Part shown: piece by piece, positions 33,919 through 42,724 of the stretch
Position numbering within the stretch: position 1 is the first letter of the stretch
Layout of the letters: each line of letters begins with the position of its first letter
NCBI GenBank assembly: GCA_018374635.1
Contig: JAHAEW010000008.1
Coordinates: 1 to 63,379, forward strand
Direction: 5' to 3'
DNA from: Clostridiales bacterium
GTDB taxonomy: Bacteria > Bacillota > Clostridia > Oscillospirales > Oscillospiraceae
Length of the DNA: 63,379 nt
The notes under the pieces: model-generated
What the model saw: only the letters and a program-made list of their open reading frames with translations
Database searches by the model: none
What the model was told of the DNA's origin: nothing
Translations under genes and position numbers: made by a program

Positions 33919-36300
33919 ATGACAGATCTATTTGAAAAATCCATACAGACGCTGGAGCTGCCCCGGGTGCTGGAGCGCCTGGCGGAGCAGGCGGTGACGG
34001 CGGAGGGCAAGGAGCGCTGCGCCGCCCTGCGCCCCCTCGCCGACGCCGACGACGTGAAGCGGCGTCTGGCTGAGACCACGGCGGCGGTGGAGCTGATGAC
34101 CCTGAGCGGGACCCCCTCCTTCTCCGGGGTAAAGCCGGTGGGGGCCTCCCTCCAGCGGGCCAATATGGGGGGCGCCCTCAACACCCGGGAACTGCTGGAC
34201 ATCGCGGCTGTCCTGCGCGCCGCCCGCAGCGCCAAGGAGTATGCAGACGGCCGGGCGGGCGGGGAGAAGCGCACCTGCATCGACCACCTCTTCGCCTCCC
34301 TGACCCCCAACCGCTATCTGGAGGAGAAGATCACCGGCTCCATCGTGGGAGAGGATGAGATCGCCGACTCGGCCAGTCCCGAGCTGGCCTCCATCCGCCG
34401 CCATATCCGCTCCACCGCCAGCAAGGTGCGGGACATCCTCAACAAGCTCATCTCCTCCAATCAGGCCAAGTACCTTCAGGAGGCCATCATCACCCAGCGC
34501 AACGACCGCTATGTGGTGCCCGTGAAGTCGGAGCACAAGAACGAGGTCCCCGGACTGGTCCACGACGTGTCCTCCTCGGGCTCCACCTTCTTCATCGAGC
34601 CTATGGGCGTGGTCAAGGCCAACAACGAGCTGCGGGAACTCCAGGCCCGGGAGGAAAAAGAGATCGAGCGCATTTTGGCCGAGCTCTCGGCCGAGTGCGC
34701 CTCCTACCGGGAGGACATCGCTCAGAACTACGACCTGCTCATCCTGCTGGATGTGATCTTTGCCCGGGCCAAGCTCTCCTACCGGATGAAGGGGTCCGAG
34801 CCCAGGATCGTCTCCCGGGGGATCTACCTCCGCCGGGCCCGCCATCCCCTGCTGGACCCCAACAAGGCGGTGCCCAACGATCTGATGCTGGGGGAGGAGT
34901 TTGACACCCTGGTTATCACCGGCCCCAACACCGGCGGTAAGACGGTCACCCTCAAGACCATTGGCCTCCTGGTCCTCATGGCCCAGTGCGGCCTCCACAT
35001 CCCTGTGGACGGGGACAGCCACATCCAGGTGTTCTCCCGGGTGCTGGCCGACGTGGGAGACGAGCAGTCCATTGCCCAGAGCCTGTCCACCTTCTCCTCC
35101 CACATGGTGAACATCGTGGGCATTCTGGAGGCGGCGGACGACGAGACCCTCATCCTCTTCGACGAGCTGGGGGCGGGCACCGACCCCATCGAGGGCGCGG
35201 CCCTGGCCGCCGCCATCATCGAGAGCGCCCGGGAGCTGGGGGCCCTGGTGGCGGCCACCACCCACTATGCCGAGCTCAAAGTGTACGCCATGACCACCAA
35301 GGGGGTGGAGAACGCCTCCTGCGAGTTTAACGTGGACTCTCTGGCCCCCACCTACCGGCTGCTCATCGGCATCCCCGGCAAGTCCAACGCCTTTGCCATC
35401 TCGGAGCGGCTTGGCCTGCCCAAGCACATCATCCAGAAGGCCGCCGACCGGCTGGACGCGGAGAATGTCCGCTTTGAGGACGTCCTCACCCAGCTGGACG
35501 AGCAGCGCCAGCAGATGGAGCAGGAGAAGGAGAACGCCGCCAAGCTCCGCCGGGAGATGGAGAACTCCGCCAAGGTGGCCCGGGAGTACCGGGAGAAGCT
35601 GGAGCAGGAGCGGGCCAAGGCGGTGGAGAAGGCCCAGGCCGAGGCCCGGCGCATCCTGGAGGAGGCCCGGGAGACCGCCGATGAGGTCTTCCGGGAGCTC
35701 AACGACATGCGCAAGCGCCAGCGCAAGGAGGAGGACTGGCAGCGGGTCAACGAGGCCCGCTCCGGCCTGAAGCACCGGCTGAACGAGGCCGAGGACAAGC
35801 TGGGCCGCCGGAAGGAGACCCCCGCGCCGCCCCCCACCCGGCCCGCCCAGGCCGGCGACACGGTGGAGCTGGTCAAAATGGGCACCCAGGCCACGGTTCT
35901 GAGCGTGAACAGGGACGGTTCCCTCCAGCTCCAGGCCGGCATTCTGAAAATCACCGCCAAGCAGAGCGAGGTACGGGTGGTGGAGGGCGAGAGCCAGACC
36001 AGGAAGGAGGCCCAGAAGGTCATCCGCCGGGCCGAGCACAAGCTGCGCAGCCTGGGCGCCTCGCCCGAGGTGGACCTGCGGGGCATGATGACCGACGAGG
36101 CCGTGGGCGCGCTGGACATCTTTCTGGACAACGCCGTCATGGGCCGCCTGACCGAGGTGGTGGTCATCCACGGCAAGGGCACCGGCGCGGTGCGCAAGGC
36201 GGTGCGGGAGCACCTCAAGCGCAGCCGCTATGTGAAATCCTTCCGGCCCGGCCGCTACGGCGAGGGAGAGGACGGCGTCACGGTGGTGGAGCTGAAGTAA
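33919..36300 (+). CDS. mutS2: MutS2 (Smr-domain MutS homologue)
   Basis: A 793-residue MutS2, an ATPase that acts on recombination intermediates and on collided ribosomes in some Firmicutes. The P-loop TGPNTGGKTVT is near residue 333, FDELGAGTDPIEGAALA near 414, and a long Arg/Glu-rich coiled coil spans about 515-640. The C-terminal Smr domain has EVDLRGMMTDEA near 717 and VIHGKGTGAVRKAVREHLK near 750. MTDLFEKSIQTLEL was taken as the true N-terminus; an upstream extension overlaps the nitroreductase end. Confidence 0.95.
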   Translation: MTDLFEKSIQTLELPRVLERLAEQAVTAEGKERCAALRPLADADDVKRRLAETTAAVELMTLSGTPSFSGVKPVGASLQRANMGGALNTRELLDIAAVLRAARSAKEYADGRAGGEKRTCIDHLFASLTPNRYLEEKITGSIVGEDEIADSASPELASIRRHIRSTASKVRDILNKLISSNQAKYLQEAIITQRNDRYVVPVKSEHKNEVPGLVHDVSSSGSTFFIEPMGVVKANNELRELQAREEKEIERILAELSAECASYREDIAQNYDLLILLDVIFARAKLSYRMKGSEPRIVSRGIYLRRARHPLLDPNKAVPNDLMLGEEFDTLVITGPNTGGKTVTLKTIGLLVLMAQCGLHIPVDGDSHIQVFSRVLADVGDEQSIAQSLSTFSSHMVNIVGILEAADDETLILFDELGAGTDPIEGAALAAAIIESARELGALVAATTHYAELKVYAMTTKGVENASCEFNVDSLAPTYRLLIGIPGKSNAFAISERLGLPKHIIQKAADRLDAENVRFEDVLTQLDEQRQQMEQEKENAAKLRREMENSAKVAREYREKLEQERAKAVEKAQAEARRILEEARETADEVFRELNDMRKRQRKEEDWQRVNEARSGLKHRLNEAEDKLGRRKETPAPPPTRPAQAGDTVELVKMGTQATVLSVNRDGSLQLQAGILKITAKQSEVRVVEGESQTRKEAQKVIRRAEHKLRSLGASPEVDLRGMMTDEAVGALDIFLDNAVMGRLTEVVVIHGKGTGAVRKAVREHLKRSRYVKSFRPGRYGEGEDGVTVVELK

Positions 36301-36395
36301 CCCGCGAAACGTCCGCCTGTGAAAAACAGATGCCTCGTTCCCGTGTCCTCATGGAAAGGAGCGACATGGTTCGCTGGAATTTGTGTAAAATGTCA

Positions 36396-36424
36396 TTGAC
36401 GGGTTGGGACAAATTTGCTATTCT
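36396..36424 (+). promoter_or_regulatory. SigA-type promoter of the HPr gene
   Basis: TTGACG (36396-36401), a 17-base spacer and TATTCT (36419-36424). Transcription would start near 36431, leaving a short leader before the ATG at 36466. The mutS2-HPr gap shows no other signal. Confidence 0.72.
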
Positions 36425-36465
36425 ATATTACAGAGTATGCAAGTGCATATGGGGAGGAAACGCTT

Positions 36466-36729
36466 ATGTATATGAAAGAGGCAGTGGTGAACAACCAGGT
36501 CGGTCTGCATGCGCGTCCGGCGACGTTTTTCATCCAGAAGGCCAATGAGTTCAAGAGCTCCATCTGGGTCGAGAAGGAGGAGCGCCGGGTGAACGCTAAG
36601 AGTCTGCTGGGTGTGCTCTCCCTTGGTATCGTGAAGGGCACCTCCATCAACCTGATCGCGGACGGCCCCGATGAAAAGGAAGCTGTGGAGGCTCTCATCG
36701 AGCTGATCAGCTCCAATTTCTCCGAGTAA
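36466..36729 (+). CDS. HPr-family phosphocarrier protein
   Basis: An 87-residue HPr. The active-site histidine lies in GLHARPATFF near residue 15 and the regulatory serine in NAKSLLGVLSLG near 46. Both sites present points to a true PTS carrier that can also be phosphorylated by HPr kinase for catabolite control, rather than a Crh-type protein lacking His15. It is a monocistronic gene between its own promoter and a strong terminator, with no ptsI beside it. GGGGAGGAAA precedes the ATG; a second in-frame ATG two codons later is an alternative start. Confidence 0.93.
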   Translation: MYMKEAVVNNQVGLHARPATFFIQKANEFKSSIWVEKEERRVNAKSLLGVLSLGIVKGTSINLIADGPDEKEAVEALIELISSNFSE

Positions 36730-36745
36730 TCTTTATGCGCACAAG

Positions 36746-36777
36746 AAAAAAGCGCCGCTGACCGCGGCGCTTTTTTT
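36746..36777 (+). terminator. Intrinsic terminator after the HPr gene
   Basis: A 13-bp stem, AAAAAAGCGCCGC / GCGGCGCTTTTTT, with a 5-base loop (TGACC) and a 7-base T-run. Confidence 0.93.
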
Positions 36778-36813
36778 CAACCGTTTTCCTGGGATGTCCT
36801 CCAGAGGTGGAAT

Positions 36814-38673
36814 ATGACCTTTGACGAACTGAAAGAAAAAGCCCACAGCCTGCCCCTCCAGCCCGGCGTGTACATCATGCAGGACGCCAAAAACACGGTC
36901 ATCTACGTGGGGAAGGCCAAGGCCCTGAAAAATCGGGTCAGCCAGTACTTTGCCAATCTGGCCTCCCACACGGAAAAGACCCGGGCCATGGTCAGCCAGA
37001 TCGACCATTTCGACGTCATCGTGGCCGACTCGGAGTTTGAGGCCCTGGTGCTGGAAAACGCCCTCATCAAGCGGCACCAGCCCCACTATAACATCCTGCT
37101 CAAGGACGGAAAGGGCTATCCCTATGTCCGGCTCTCGGTTCAGGACGCCTATCCCCGCTTTTCCCTGGTGGGCAAGGTGGCGGAGGACGGGGCGCGGTAT
37201 TTCGGGCCCTTTGCCAGCCGGGGGAATACCCAGGCCATCCTGGACGCCATCTGCGCCGCCCTGCGCCTGCCCACCTGTGCACTGGTCTTCCCCCGGGACA
37301 TCGGAAAGGGCCGTCCCTGCCTCAATTACCACATGGGACGGTGCGACGGCTACTGCCGGAAGGACATGGACCAGTCCCGCTATGGGGAGGCCATCGAACA
37401 GGCGGTGCGCCTTCTGGAGGGAAAGTTCCAGGAGGTGGGGGAGGAGATCCGCGCCGAGATGGAGCGAGCCGCCGAGGAGCTGCGTTTTGAGCGGGCCGCT
37501 CAGCTGCGGGACCGTTATCGGGCCATCGAGCTGCTGGGAAAGCGGCAGAAAGTAGTGGCGGGCAGTCTGGCCGACACCGACGTGGTGGGTTTTCACCGGG
37601 GAGAGGCCAAGAGCTGCTTTGTGGTCCTCCACTATGTGGACGGGGAGCTGGCCGCCAAGGACTGGGACCTGCTGGAGACCCCCATGGAGGAGGACGAGGG
37701 GGATGTGATCTCCGCGCTGGTCCGGGGCTTCTACGGGGGCAGGGGCAATCTGCCCCGGCAGATCCTGCTGCCCTGTGAGCTGGAGGACGAGGTGCCCATC
37801 ACCCGGATGCTCTCCGAACAGGCCGGCCGGCGGGTGCATCTCATCACGCCCCAGCGGGGGGCCAAGATGGATCTCATCCGCCTGGCCACCAAGAACGCCG
37901 TGGAGGAGGTGGCCCGGGCCACCTCCCGGGAGGAGCGGCAGAGCAGGCGCATGGAGCTGCTGGGAAAGCTCCTGGATCTGCCCGAGCCTCCGCACCGCAT
38001 CGAGGCCTACGACATCTCCAACACCGGCAGCGACGACATCGTGGCCTCCATGACAGTCTTTGTGGACGGAAAGCCCCGCAAGCGGGATTACCGCCACTTC
38101 AAGCTCCGGGACATGGACGGACCGGACGACTACGCCTCCATGGAGCAGGTGCTGACCCGGCGCTTCCGGCGCTATCTGGACGGGGATGAGAAGTTTGACC
38201 AGAAGCCCGACCTCCTCTTCATCGACGGCGGGACCACCCACGCCCGGGTGGCGGCGGGAGTGCTGGAGCGGATGGAGCTCTTCATTCCGGTGTACGGCAT
38301 GGTGAAGGACGACCGCCACCGGACCCGTGCCCTGGTCACTCCGGCCGGGGAGGAGATCGGTATTCAGGGCAATCCCGCCCTCTTCTCCCTGGTGGGACAG
38401 ATCCAGGAGGAGACCCACCGCTTTGCCATCGAATTCAACCGCCTCCAGCGGAAGGGACGGGTTCGGGGCTCCGAGCTGGACCAGATCCCGGGCGTAGGGG
38501 AGAAGCGGCGCAGTGAGCTGCTGCGCCACTTCAAGAGCATCAAAAACATCCGGGCCGCCACAGTGGAGGAGCTGGAAAACGTAGTGCCCAGAAATGCGGC
38601 CCAGGCGGTCTATGCGCACTTCCACCTCCGGCAGGAGCCGGAGGGGCAGACCCATCAACCAGGAAAGGAATGA
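36814..38673 (+). CDS. uvrC: UvrABC system protein C
   Basis: The 619-residue UvrC, which makes both incisions in nucleotide-excision repair. The GIY-YIG domain is at residues about 14-90 (PGVYIMQDAKNTVIYVGKAK). A UVR segment for UvrB binding lies near 205-240, the RNase H-like half contains AYDISNTGSDDIVASMTVF near 400, and a helix-hairpin-helix IPGVGEKRRSELLRHF lies near 558. AGAGGTGG precedes the ATG. rsmD follows after 6 bases, then coaD. Confidence 0.96.
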   Translation: MTFDELKEKAHSLPLQPGVYIMQDAKNTVIYVGKAKALKNRVSQYFANLASHTEKTRAMVSQIDHFDVIVADSEFEALVLENALIKRHQPHYNILLKDGKGYPYVRLSVQDAYPRFSLVGKVAEDGARYFGPFASRGNTQAILDAICAALRLPTCALVFPRDIGKGRPCLNYHMGRCDGYCRKDMDQSRYGEAIEQAVRLLEGKFQEVGEEIRAEMERAAEELRFERAAQLRDRYRAIELLGKRQKVVAGSLADTDVVGFHRGEAKSCFVVLHYVDGELAAKDWDLLETPMEEDEGDVISALVRGFYGGRGNLPRQILLPCELEDEVPITRMLSEQAGRRVHLITPQRGAKMDLIRLATKNAVEEVARATSREERQSRRMELLGKLLDLPEPPHRIEAYDISNTGSDDIVASMTVFVDGKPRKRDYRHFKLRDMDGPDDYASMEQVLTRRFRRYLDGDEKFDQKPDLLFIDGGTTHARVAAGVLERMELFIPVYGMVKDDRHRTRALVTPAGEEIGIQGNPALFSLVGQIQEETHRFAIEFNRLQRKGRVRGSELDQIPGVGEKRRSELLRHFKSIKNIRAATVEELENVVPRNAAQAVYAHFHLRQEPEGQTHQPGKE

Positions 38674-38679
38674 AGCGAT

Positions 38680-39225
38680 ATGCGCGTTATATCGGGAGAG
38701 GCCCGGGGACGTCGGCTCAAGGAGCTGAGCGGCATGGAGACCCGGCCCACCACCGACAAGGTGAAAGAATCCATTTTCAATATTGTACAGTTTGACATCG
38801 AGGGGCGCAAGGTGCTGGACCTGTTCGGCGGAACGGGCCAGCTGGGCATCGAGGCCCTGTCCCGGGGAGCGGCGGAGTGTACCTTTGTGGACCTGCGCCG
38901 GGAGGCGGCCGCCCTCATCCGGGAGAACCTGAAGGCCACCCGCCTGGAGGAACGGGGAACGGTGGTCCAGGGAGATTCCCTGGCCTTCCTGCTCTCCTGC
39001 CGGCAGAAATACGACCTGATCTTTCTGGACCCGCCCTATGCCTCCGGCCTGCTGGAAAAGGCGCTGGAACAGATCGCTGCAATTGACATCCTTTCGGAAC
39101 ATGGTATAATGGTCTGCGAAAGTGCGGCGGAACAGGCCCTTCCCGCTCTGGCTGAGCCCTATCAGAAGGGCAGGGAGTACCGTTACGGCAAAATCAAGAT
39201 CACCCTGTACCGGCGCGGGCTGTAA
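38680..39225 (+). CDS. rsmD: 16S rRNA (guanine-966-N2) methyltransferase
   Basis: A 181-residue SAM-dependent methyltransferase. It opens with MRVISGEARGRRLKEL, binds SAM through LDLFGGTGQLGIEALSRGA near residue 46, and carries the catalytic LIFLDPPYASG near 113. The arrangement rsmD-coaD is widely conserved. AGGAAAGGA precedes the ATG at normal distance within the end of uvrC. Confidence 0.94.
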   Translation: MRVISGEARGRRLKELSGMETRPTTDKVKESIFNIVQFDIEGRKVLDLFGGTGQLGIEALSRGAAECTFVDLRREAAALIRENLKATRLEERGTVVQGDSLAFLLSCRQKYDLIFLDPPYASGLLEKALEQIAAIDILSEHGIMVCESAAEQALPALAEPYQKGREYRYGKIKITLYRRGL

Positions 39226-39257
39226 CGGACGTCCGCGGGGGAGGAGAGAGTTATCCC

Positions 39258-39755
39258 TTGAAGACTGCGATTTATCCTGGAAGCTTTGATCCCATTACGC
39301 TGGGACATCTGAATATCATCAAGCGGGCAGCGGTGTGCTTTGACAAGCTGATCGTGTGTGTGATGGTCAATTCCGACAAACTCAACAGGGGACTGTTCAC
39401 CCCGCCGGAGCGGGCGGAGCTCATCCGCAAAGTGGTGTATAAACTGCCCAATGTGGAGGTGGACTGGTCCACCACGCTGCTGGCGGAGTACGCCAGGGAG
39501 CGGAAGGCCTGCACCCTGGTGAAGGGCCTGCGGGCAGTGTCGGACTATGAGAACGAGCTGCAAATGGCTCAGCTCAACCGGAAGCTCAATCCCAGACTGG
39601 ACACGATGCTGATGCCGTCCAGCGCCAAATATACCTACATCAGCTCCAGTGTGGTGAAGGAAATGGCCCGCTACGGGGCCGATCTCTCAGATTTCGTGCC
39701 CCGGGAGATCATCGACGACGTAAATGAACGAATGAGACAGAGGAGGGGAGAGTAA
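39258..39755 (+). CDS. coaD: Pantetheine-phosphate adenylyltransferase
   Basis: The 165-residue CoaD, the fourth step of coenzyme A synthesis, transferring AMP from ATP to 4'-phosphopantetheine. YPGSFDPITLGHLNII (residues 6-21) is the nucleotidyltransferase signature; KGLRAVSDYENELQMA near 88 and YISSSVVKEMA near 124 are the other family blocks. The start is a TTG at 39258, since the family begins MKTAIYPGSFDP and GAGGAGAGAG sits just upstream. The stop overlaps the next ATG (TAATG). Confidence 0.94.
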   Translation: MKTAIYPGSFDPITLGHLNIIKRAAVCFDKLIVCVMVNSDKLNRGLFTPPERAELIRKVVYKLPNVEVDWSTTLLAEYARERKACTLVKGLRAVSDYENELQMAQLNRKLNPRLDTMLMPSSAKYTYISSSVVKEMARYGADLSDFVPREIIDDVNERMRQRRGE

Positions 39756-40228
39756 TGGCCAGCGGTGTGGAAGAACTGATGGACCTGCTCTATCAACTGA
39801 TCGACGAGGCCAAGGGCGTGCCCCTGAGCAGTGATAAGTGCATCATAGAGCGGGACAAGGCGCTGGACCTTCTGGATGAGATCCGGGGCCAATTCCCCAT
39901 GGAGCTGAGCGAGGCCAAGAAGCTGATCGCCAGCCGAAACGACTATATCGCCTCCGCCAAGCGGGAGGCCGACCTTATCAAGCGTCAGGCCGAGGACCGG
40001 GCCAAGCAGATCCTGGCGGAGGACGAGCTGACCGCCCAGGCCAGGCAGCGGGGCAACGAGATGCTCCGCCAGGCCGAGGAGCGCAGCCGGGAGCTGCGTC
40101 AGGCCGCCAACGCCTACTGTGAGGACGCCCTGCGCCGCACAGAAGAGGCGGTGGCCGAGGCCTATGACGAGATCAAGAAGTCCCGCGCCCGGTTCCGCAG
40201 CGCCGCCTCCAGCATGGGAAATAAATAA
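39755..40228 (+). CDS. Coiled-coil protein of the coaD operon
   Basis: A 157-residue acidic/basic helical protein. About residues 55-150 are one long predicted coiled coil rich in Glu, Arg, Ala and Lys (KREADLIKRQAEDRAKQILA, then RQAEERSRELRQAANAY), superficially like ATP-synthase subunit b or DivIVA-type helices; there is no membrane segment. Similar genes follow coaD in many Clostridia and are annotated loosely as ATPase. It is translationally coupled to coaD by a one-base overlap. Function unknown; a scaffold role is only a guess. Confidence 0.8.
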   Translation: MASGVEELMDLLYQLIDEAKGVPLSSDKCIIERDKALDLLDEIRGQFPMELSEAKKLIASRNDYIASAKREADLIKRQAEDRAKQILAEDELTAQARQRGNEMLRQAEERSRELRQAANAYCEDALRRTEEAVAEAYDEIKKSRARFRSAASSMGNK

Positions 40229-40240
40229 ATGCAGACAAAT

Positions 40241-40284
40241 GCTCCCCCTTCCGGACGGACCGGAAGAGGGAGCGCTTTTTCTTT
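40241..40284 (+). terminator. Intrinsic terminator after the uvrC-coaD operon
   Basis: A 13-bp stem with one mismatch, GCTCCC-C-CTTCCGG / CCGGAAG-A-GGGAGC, loop ACGGA, followed by GCTTTTTCTTTT. Confidence 0.88.
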
Positions 40285-40299
40285 TGGCCGGGAAAGGGA

Positions 40300-40935
40300 T
40301 CAGTCCTCCCGGGGCGGATAGAGCTTTTTGCGGTAATAGCCCTGGGCCTGATAGATGGGAGCCAGGGGATTATGCCCGGTGACCCGGTCCTTGACGGCGA
40401 GCACCGAGGCGGGACCCTCCAGGTATTTCAGGATCAGGGTGTCATGCCCCACGCACAGGCCGAGCAGAAGGTTGAAGTCGGTGCGGGCTTCGTTGAGGAC
40501 CAGAGCCTGTGCAATGGGATTGCACATGACCTCATCCGCGCAGCCCCGGACGGTCTCCCGGTCGCCCAGTCCCAGGTCCCGCTTGGGGTGACAGCCGTTT
40601 TTACAGATGGCGGAGCAGACTTCAAACCCGTGATATTCCAGGATCTTGGTCAGCTCGTGGGCCTCCCGCCACAGTCCGGTGCAGAAGGCCAGACCGATCT
40701 TGTGAAAGTCCATCTTCTGCAAAAAGAGAATGGTCTCCTCCACCCGGGTAAGGCGGCCGTAGCCTTCAGCCTCCACCCGGGCGGCTGTGCGGGCCAGCTT
40801 CTGGTTCTCCTCCTCCGCCAGAAGGGACATGGCCCGCTCCTGAAGCGGGGCGGAACCGCTGGGACAGTCCCCGGGCGGGTGCTCCAAGACGCCCCCCGCG
40901 CAGGAGTGGGGGGCACAGTTGGCACAGTGACTCAT
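40300..40935 (-). CDS. DUF1847 domain-containing cysteine-rich protein
   Basis: A 211-residue protein of the DUF1847 family. The N-terminus has a likely metal site (CANCAPHSC, then DC near residue 24). The body has further conserved Cys in FCTGLWREA, CSAICKNGCHPKRD near 105-118, ADEVMCNPIAQALVLN near 135 and LCVGHDTLI near 158. The cysteine pattern suggests a metal- or cluster-binding redox protein, but no reaction is known for the family. The start follows GGAAGGAGG on the minus strand. It is divergent from mraZ. Confidence 0.82.
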   Translation of the reverse strand: MSHCANCAPHSCAGGVLEHPPGDCPSGSAPLQERAMSLLAEEENQKLARTAARVEAEGYGRLTRVEETILFLQKMDFHKIGLAFCTGLWREAHELTKILEYHGFEVCSAICKNGCHPKRDLGLGDRETVRGCADEVMCNPIAQALVLNEARTDFNLLLGLCVGHDTLILKYLEGPASVLAVKDRVTGHNPLAPIYQAQGYYRKKLYPPRED

Positions 40936-40983
40936 CCGATTTCCTCCTTCCAGTCCTGCATACGCAGGGTGGGATTCCCTCCC

Positions 40984-41012
40984 ATTTTATCATGTTTGGG
41001 CCGGAAAGTCAC
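40984..41012 (-). promoter_or_regulatory. Possible promoter of the DUF1847 gene
   Basis: On the minus strand GTGACT (41012-41007), a 17-base spacer and TAAAAT (40989-40984), about 50 bases before the start codon. The 317-base gap 40936-41252 holds this, an AT-rich stretch (41030-41152) and the mraZ control region. Confidence 0.5.
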
Positions 41013-41152
41013 GGTTTTTACAAAATTATGCCAGAATCAGGAGTGAAAGAGGACTTGGGTATTATTTAAATCGAACGTATGTTTTTGTGCTGAAAACCGT
41101 GAAATTTTCCCGAAAAGACGGAACTTTTTTGAAAAAAAGAAATAGAAAATAC

Positions 41153-41181
41153 TTGCAATTTGGTTACAGAGCCTTTATACT
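41153..41181 (+). promoter_or_regulatory. SigA-type promoter of the division/cell-wall (dcw) cluster
   Basis: TTGCAA (41153-41158), a 17-base spacer and TATACT (41176-41181). The upstream 100 bases are strongly A/T-rich with A- and T-tracts, a likely UP element. Transcription should start near 41188, directly before the repeats listed next. Confidence 0.85.
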
Positions 41182-41191
41182 AGGAAACAGA

Positions 41192-41216
41192 GTGGAGCAG
41201 AGTGGAGGAATAGGGA
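41192..41216 (+). promoter_or_regulatory. MraZ-box-like operator: three repeats with 10-base period
   Basis: GTGGA at 41192-41196, GTGGA at 41202-41206 and AGGGA at 41212-41216, each separated by five bases (GCAGA, GGAAT), just after the predicted start point. MraZ is known to bind short direct repeats of the TGGGA/GTGGG type with 5-base spacing upstream of its own gene, so this is the expected autoregulatory site, here positioned to block promoter clearance. Confidence 0.72.
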
Positions 41217-41252
41217 GCAAAATCCCATTCCGGTGAGGGGAGTGAGCGGAGC

Positions 41253-41690
41253 ATGACCGGCACCTACGAGCATACCCTGGATGCCAAGGGCCGCATGTTC
41301 CTGCCAGCCAAGCTCCGGGAGGAGCTGGGCCCCAGCTTCCACGTGGCGGTGGGCGCCAACCGGGACGCCGCCGGAATTTGTAAGTATCTGGTAATGTATC
41401 CGGACGCCACCTGGCGCCGTTTACAGGAGCGGGTGGCCGAACTGCCCAGCAGCCAGGCGGCCGCCATGGATGTGATCTTCGGCAATGCCGCCCGGTGTGA
41501 GCCGGACAGCCAGTGGCGGATCCTGATCCCCCAAGATCTGCGGGACTATGCGGGGCTCACCCGGGACATCGTCGTGGTGGGCAACAACGACAAGGCCAAG
41601 ATCTGGGACGCCGAGACATGGAACGAGAAGAAGAAGCGCGAGCTCACCCCGGAGCAGGTGGCGGAGACCATGCTCCTGCTGGGGCTGTGA
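41253..41690 (+). CDS. mraZ: Transcriptional regulator MraZ
   Basis: A 145-residue protein with two SpoVT/AbrB-like halves: YEHTLDAKGRMFLPAKLRE at residue 5 and CEPDSQWRILIPQDLRDYAG near 80. MraZ represses the mra/dcw operon it heads. The gene starts the 14-kb cluster and has a promoter and a matching repeat operator upstream. GTGAGGGGAG precedes the ATG. rsmH begins 49 bases after the stop. Confidence 0.94.
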   Translation: MTGTYEHTLDAKGRMFLPAKLREELGPSFHVAVGANRDAAGICKYLVMYPDATWRRLQERVAELPSSQAAAMDVIFGNAARCEPDSQWRILIPQDLRDYAGLTRDIVVVGNNDKAKIWDAETWNEKKKRELTPEQVAETMLLLGL

Positions 41691-41739
41691 GTTCGGGCGG
41701 AGAAGATACAGAGATACGTAGAGAGGAGACCGCTCCGGT

Positions 41740-42675
41740 ATGGCAGAATTTACCCACCTTCCTGTGCTGCTGTATGAGTGCATCGAGGGGCTGGACATCA
41801 AACCGGAAGGGATCTATCTGGACGGTACCCTGGGCCGGGCAGGCCACTCCCGGGAGATCGCAAAGCGCCTGACCACCGGTCGGCTCATCTGCGTGGACCG
41901 GGATCAGGCTGCGCTGGACGCCGCGCAGGAGCGGCTGGGTCCCTGGATGGACCGGGTCTCCCTGGTACATAGCAATTTCTGCGAGATCGACACCATTTTG
42001 GACGGGCTGGAGATCCCGGCGGTGGATGGAATGCTCTTTGACTTGGGCGTATCCTCCCCGCAGCTGGACGACGCGTCCCGGGGCTTTTCCTATATGGCGG
42101 ACGCTCCGCTGGACATGCGCATGGATCAGAGCGATACTCTGACGGCCCGCACCGTGGTCAACGAGTGGCCCCGGGAGGAGCTGCGGCGCATCTTCTCCCA
42201 GTACGGGGAGGAGCGCTATGCCGGCCCCATTGCCGCGGCCATTGAGCGCCGCCGGACAGAGCGGCCCATCAAGACCACGCTGGAGTTGGTAGAAGTGATC
42301 CGCTCGGCCATGCCGGGCAAGGCCCTTAAGGAAAAGCAGCACCCCGCCAAGCGGTGTTTTCAGGCCATCCGCATCGCGGTCAACGATGAGCTCAGCTCGG
42401 TGGACCGGATGCTTCAGAGCGCTGTGCCCCGGCTCAAGCCCGGTGGGCGGCTGGCGGTGATCTCCTTCCACTCTCTGGAAGATCGGATCGTGAAAAATGC
42501 CCTGGCCGGATTTGCCAAGGGGTGCACCTGTCCGCCGGATTTCCCGGTGTGCGTATGCGGAAAGAAGCCGGTGATCCGGCTGGTCAGCCGTAAGCCCATC
42601 GTCTCGGGCACGGAAGAGCTGGAAGTGAATCCCCGTGCCAGAAGCGCCAAGCTTCGGGTGGCGGAGAAATTGTGA
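41740..42675 (+). CDS. rsmH: 16S rRNA (cytosine-1402-N4) methyltransferase
   Basis: A 311-residue SAM methyltransferase (MraW). It starts HLPVLLYECIEGL and has DGTLGRAGHSREIAKRL near residue 29 for SAM binding, then FDLGVSSPQLDDASRGFSY near 103. HPAKRCFQAIRIAVNDELS near 204 and LAVISFHSLEDRIVK near 236 are the other strong family blocks. The usual glycine-rich TxGGGGHS loop reads TLGRAGHS, a conservative variation. Position two in the dcw cluster is canonical. Confidence 0.95.
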   Translation: MAEFTHLPVLLYECIEGLDIKPEGIYLDGTLGRAGHSREIAKRLTTGRLICVDRDQAALDAAQERLGPWMDRVSLVHSNFCEIDTILDGLEIPAVDGMLFDLGVSSPQLDDASRGFSYMADAPLDMRMDQSDTLTARTVVNEWPREELRRIFSQYGEERYAGPIAAAIERRRTERPIKTTLELVEVIRSAMPGKALKEKQHPAKRCFQAIRIAVNDELSSVDRMLQSAVPRLKPGGRLAVISFHSLEDRIVKNALAGFAKGCTCPPDFPVCVCGKKPVIRLVSRKPIVSGTEELEVNPRARSAKLRVAEKL

Positions 42676-42724
42676 TCCCACGGAACCGGGGGATCGCCTT
42701 ACGAAAGAAAAGGAGTTGGTTCCC

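Noticed and set aside
36366..36548. A frame starting ATG 36366 with AAAGGAG upstream, overlapping HPr
   Set aside because: It overlaps the HPr gene in another frame and crosses its promoter; the product has no conserved pattern.
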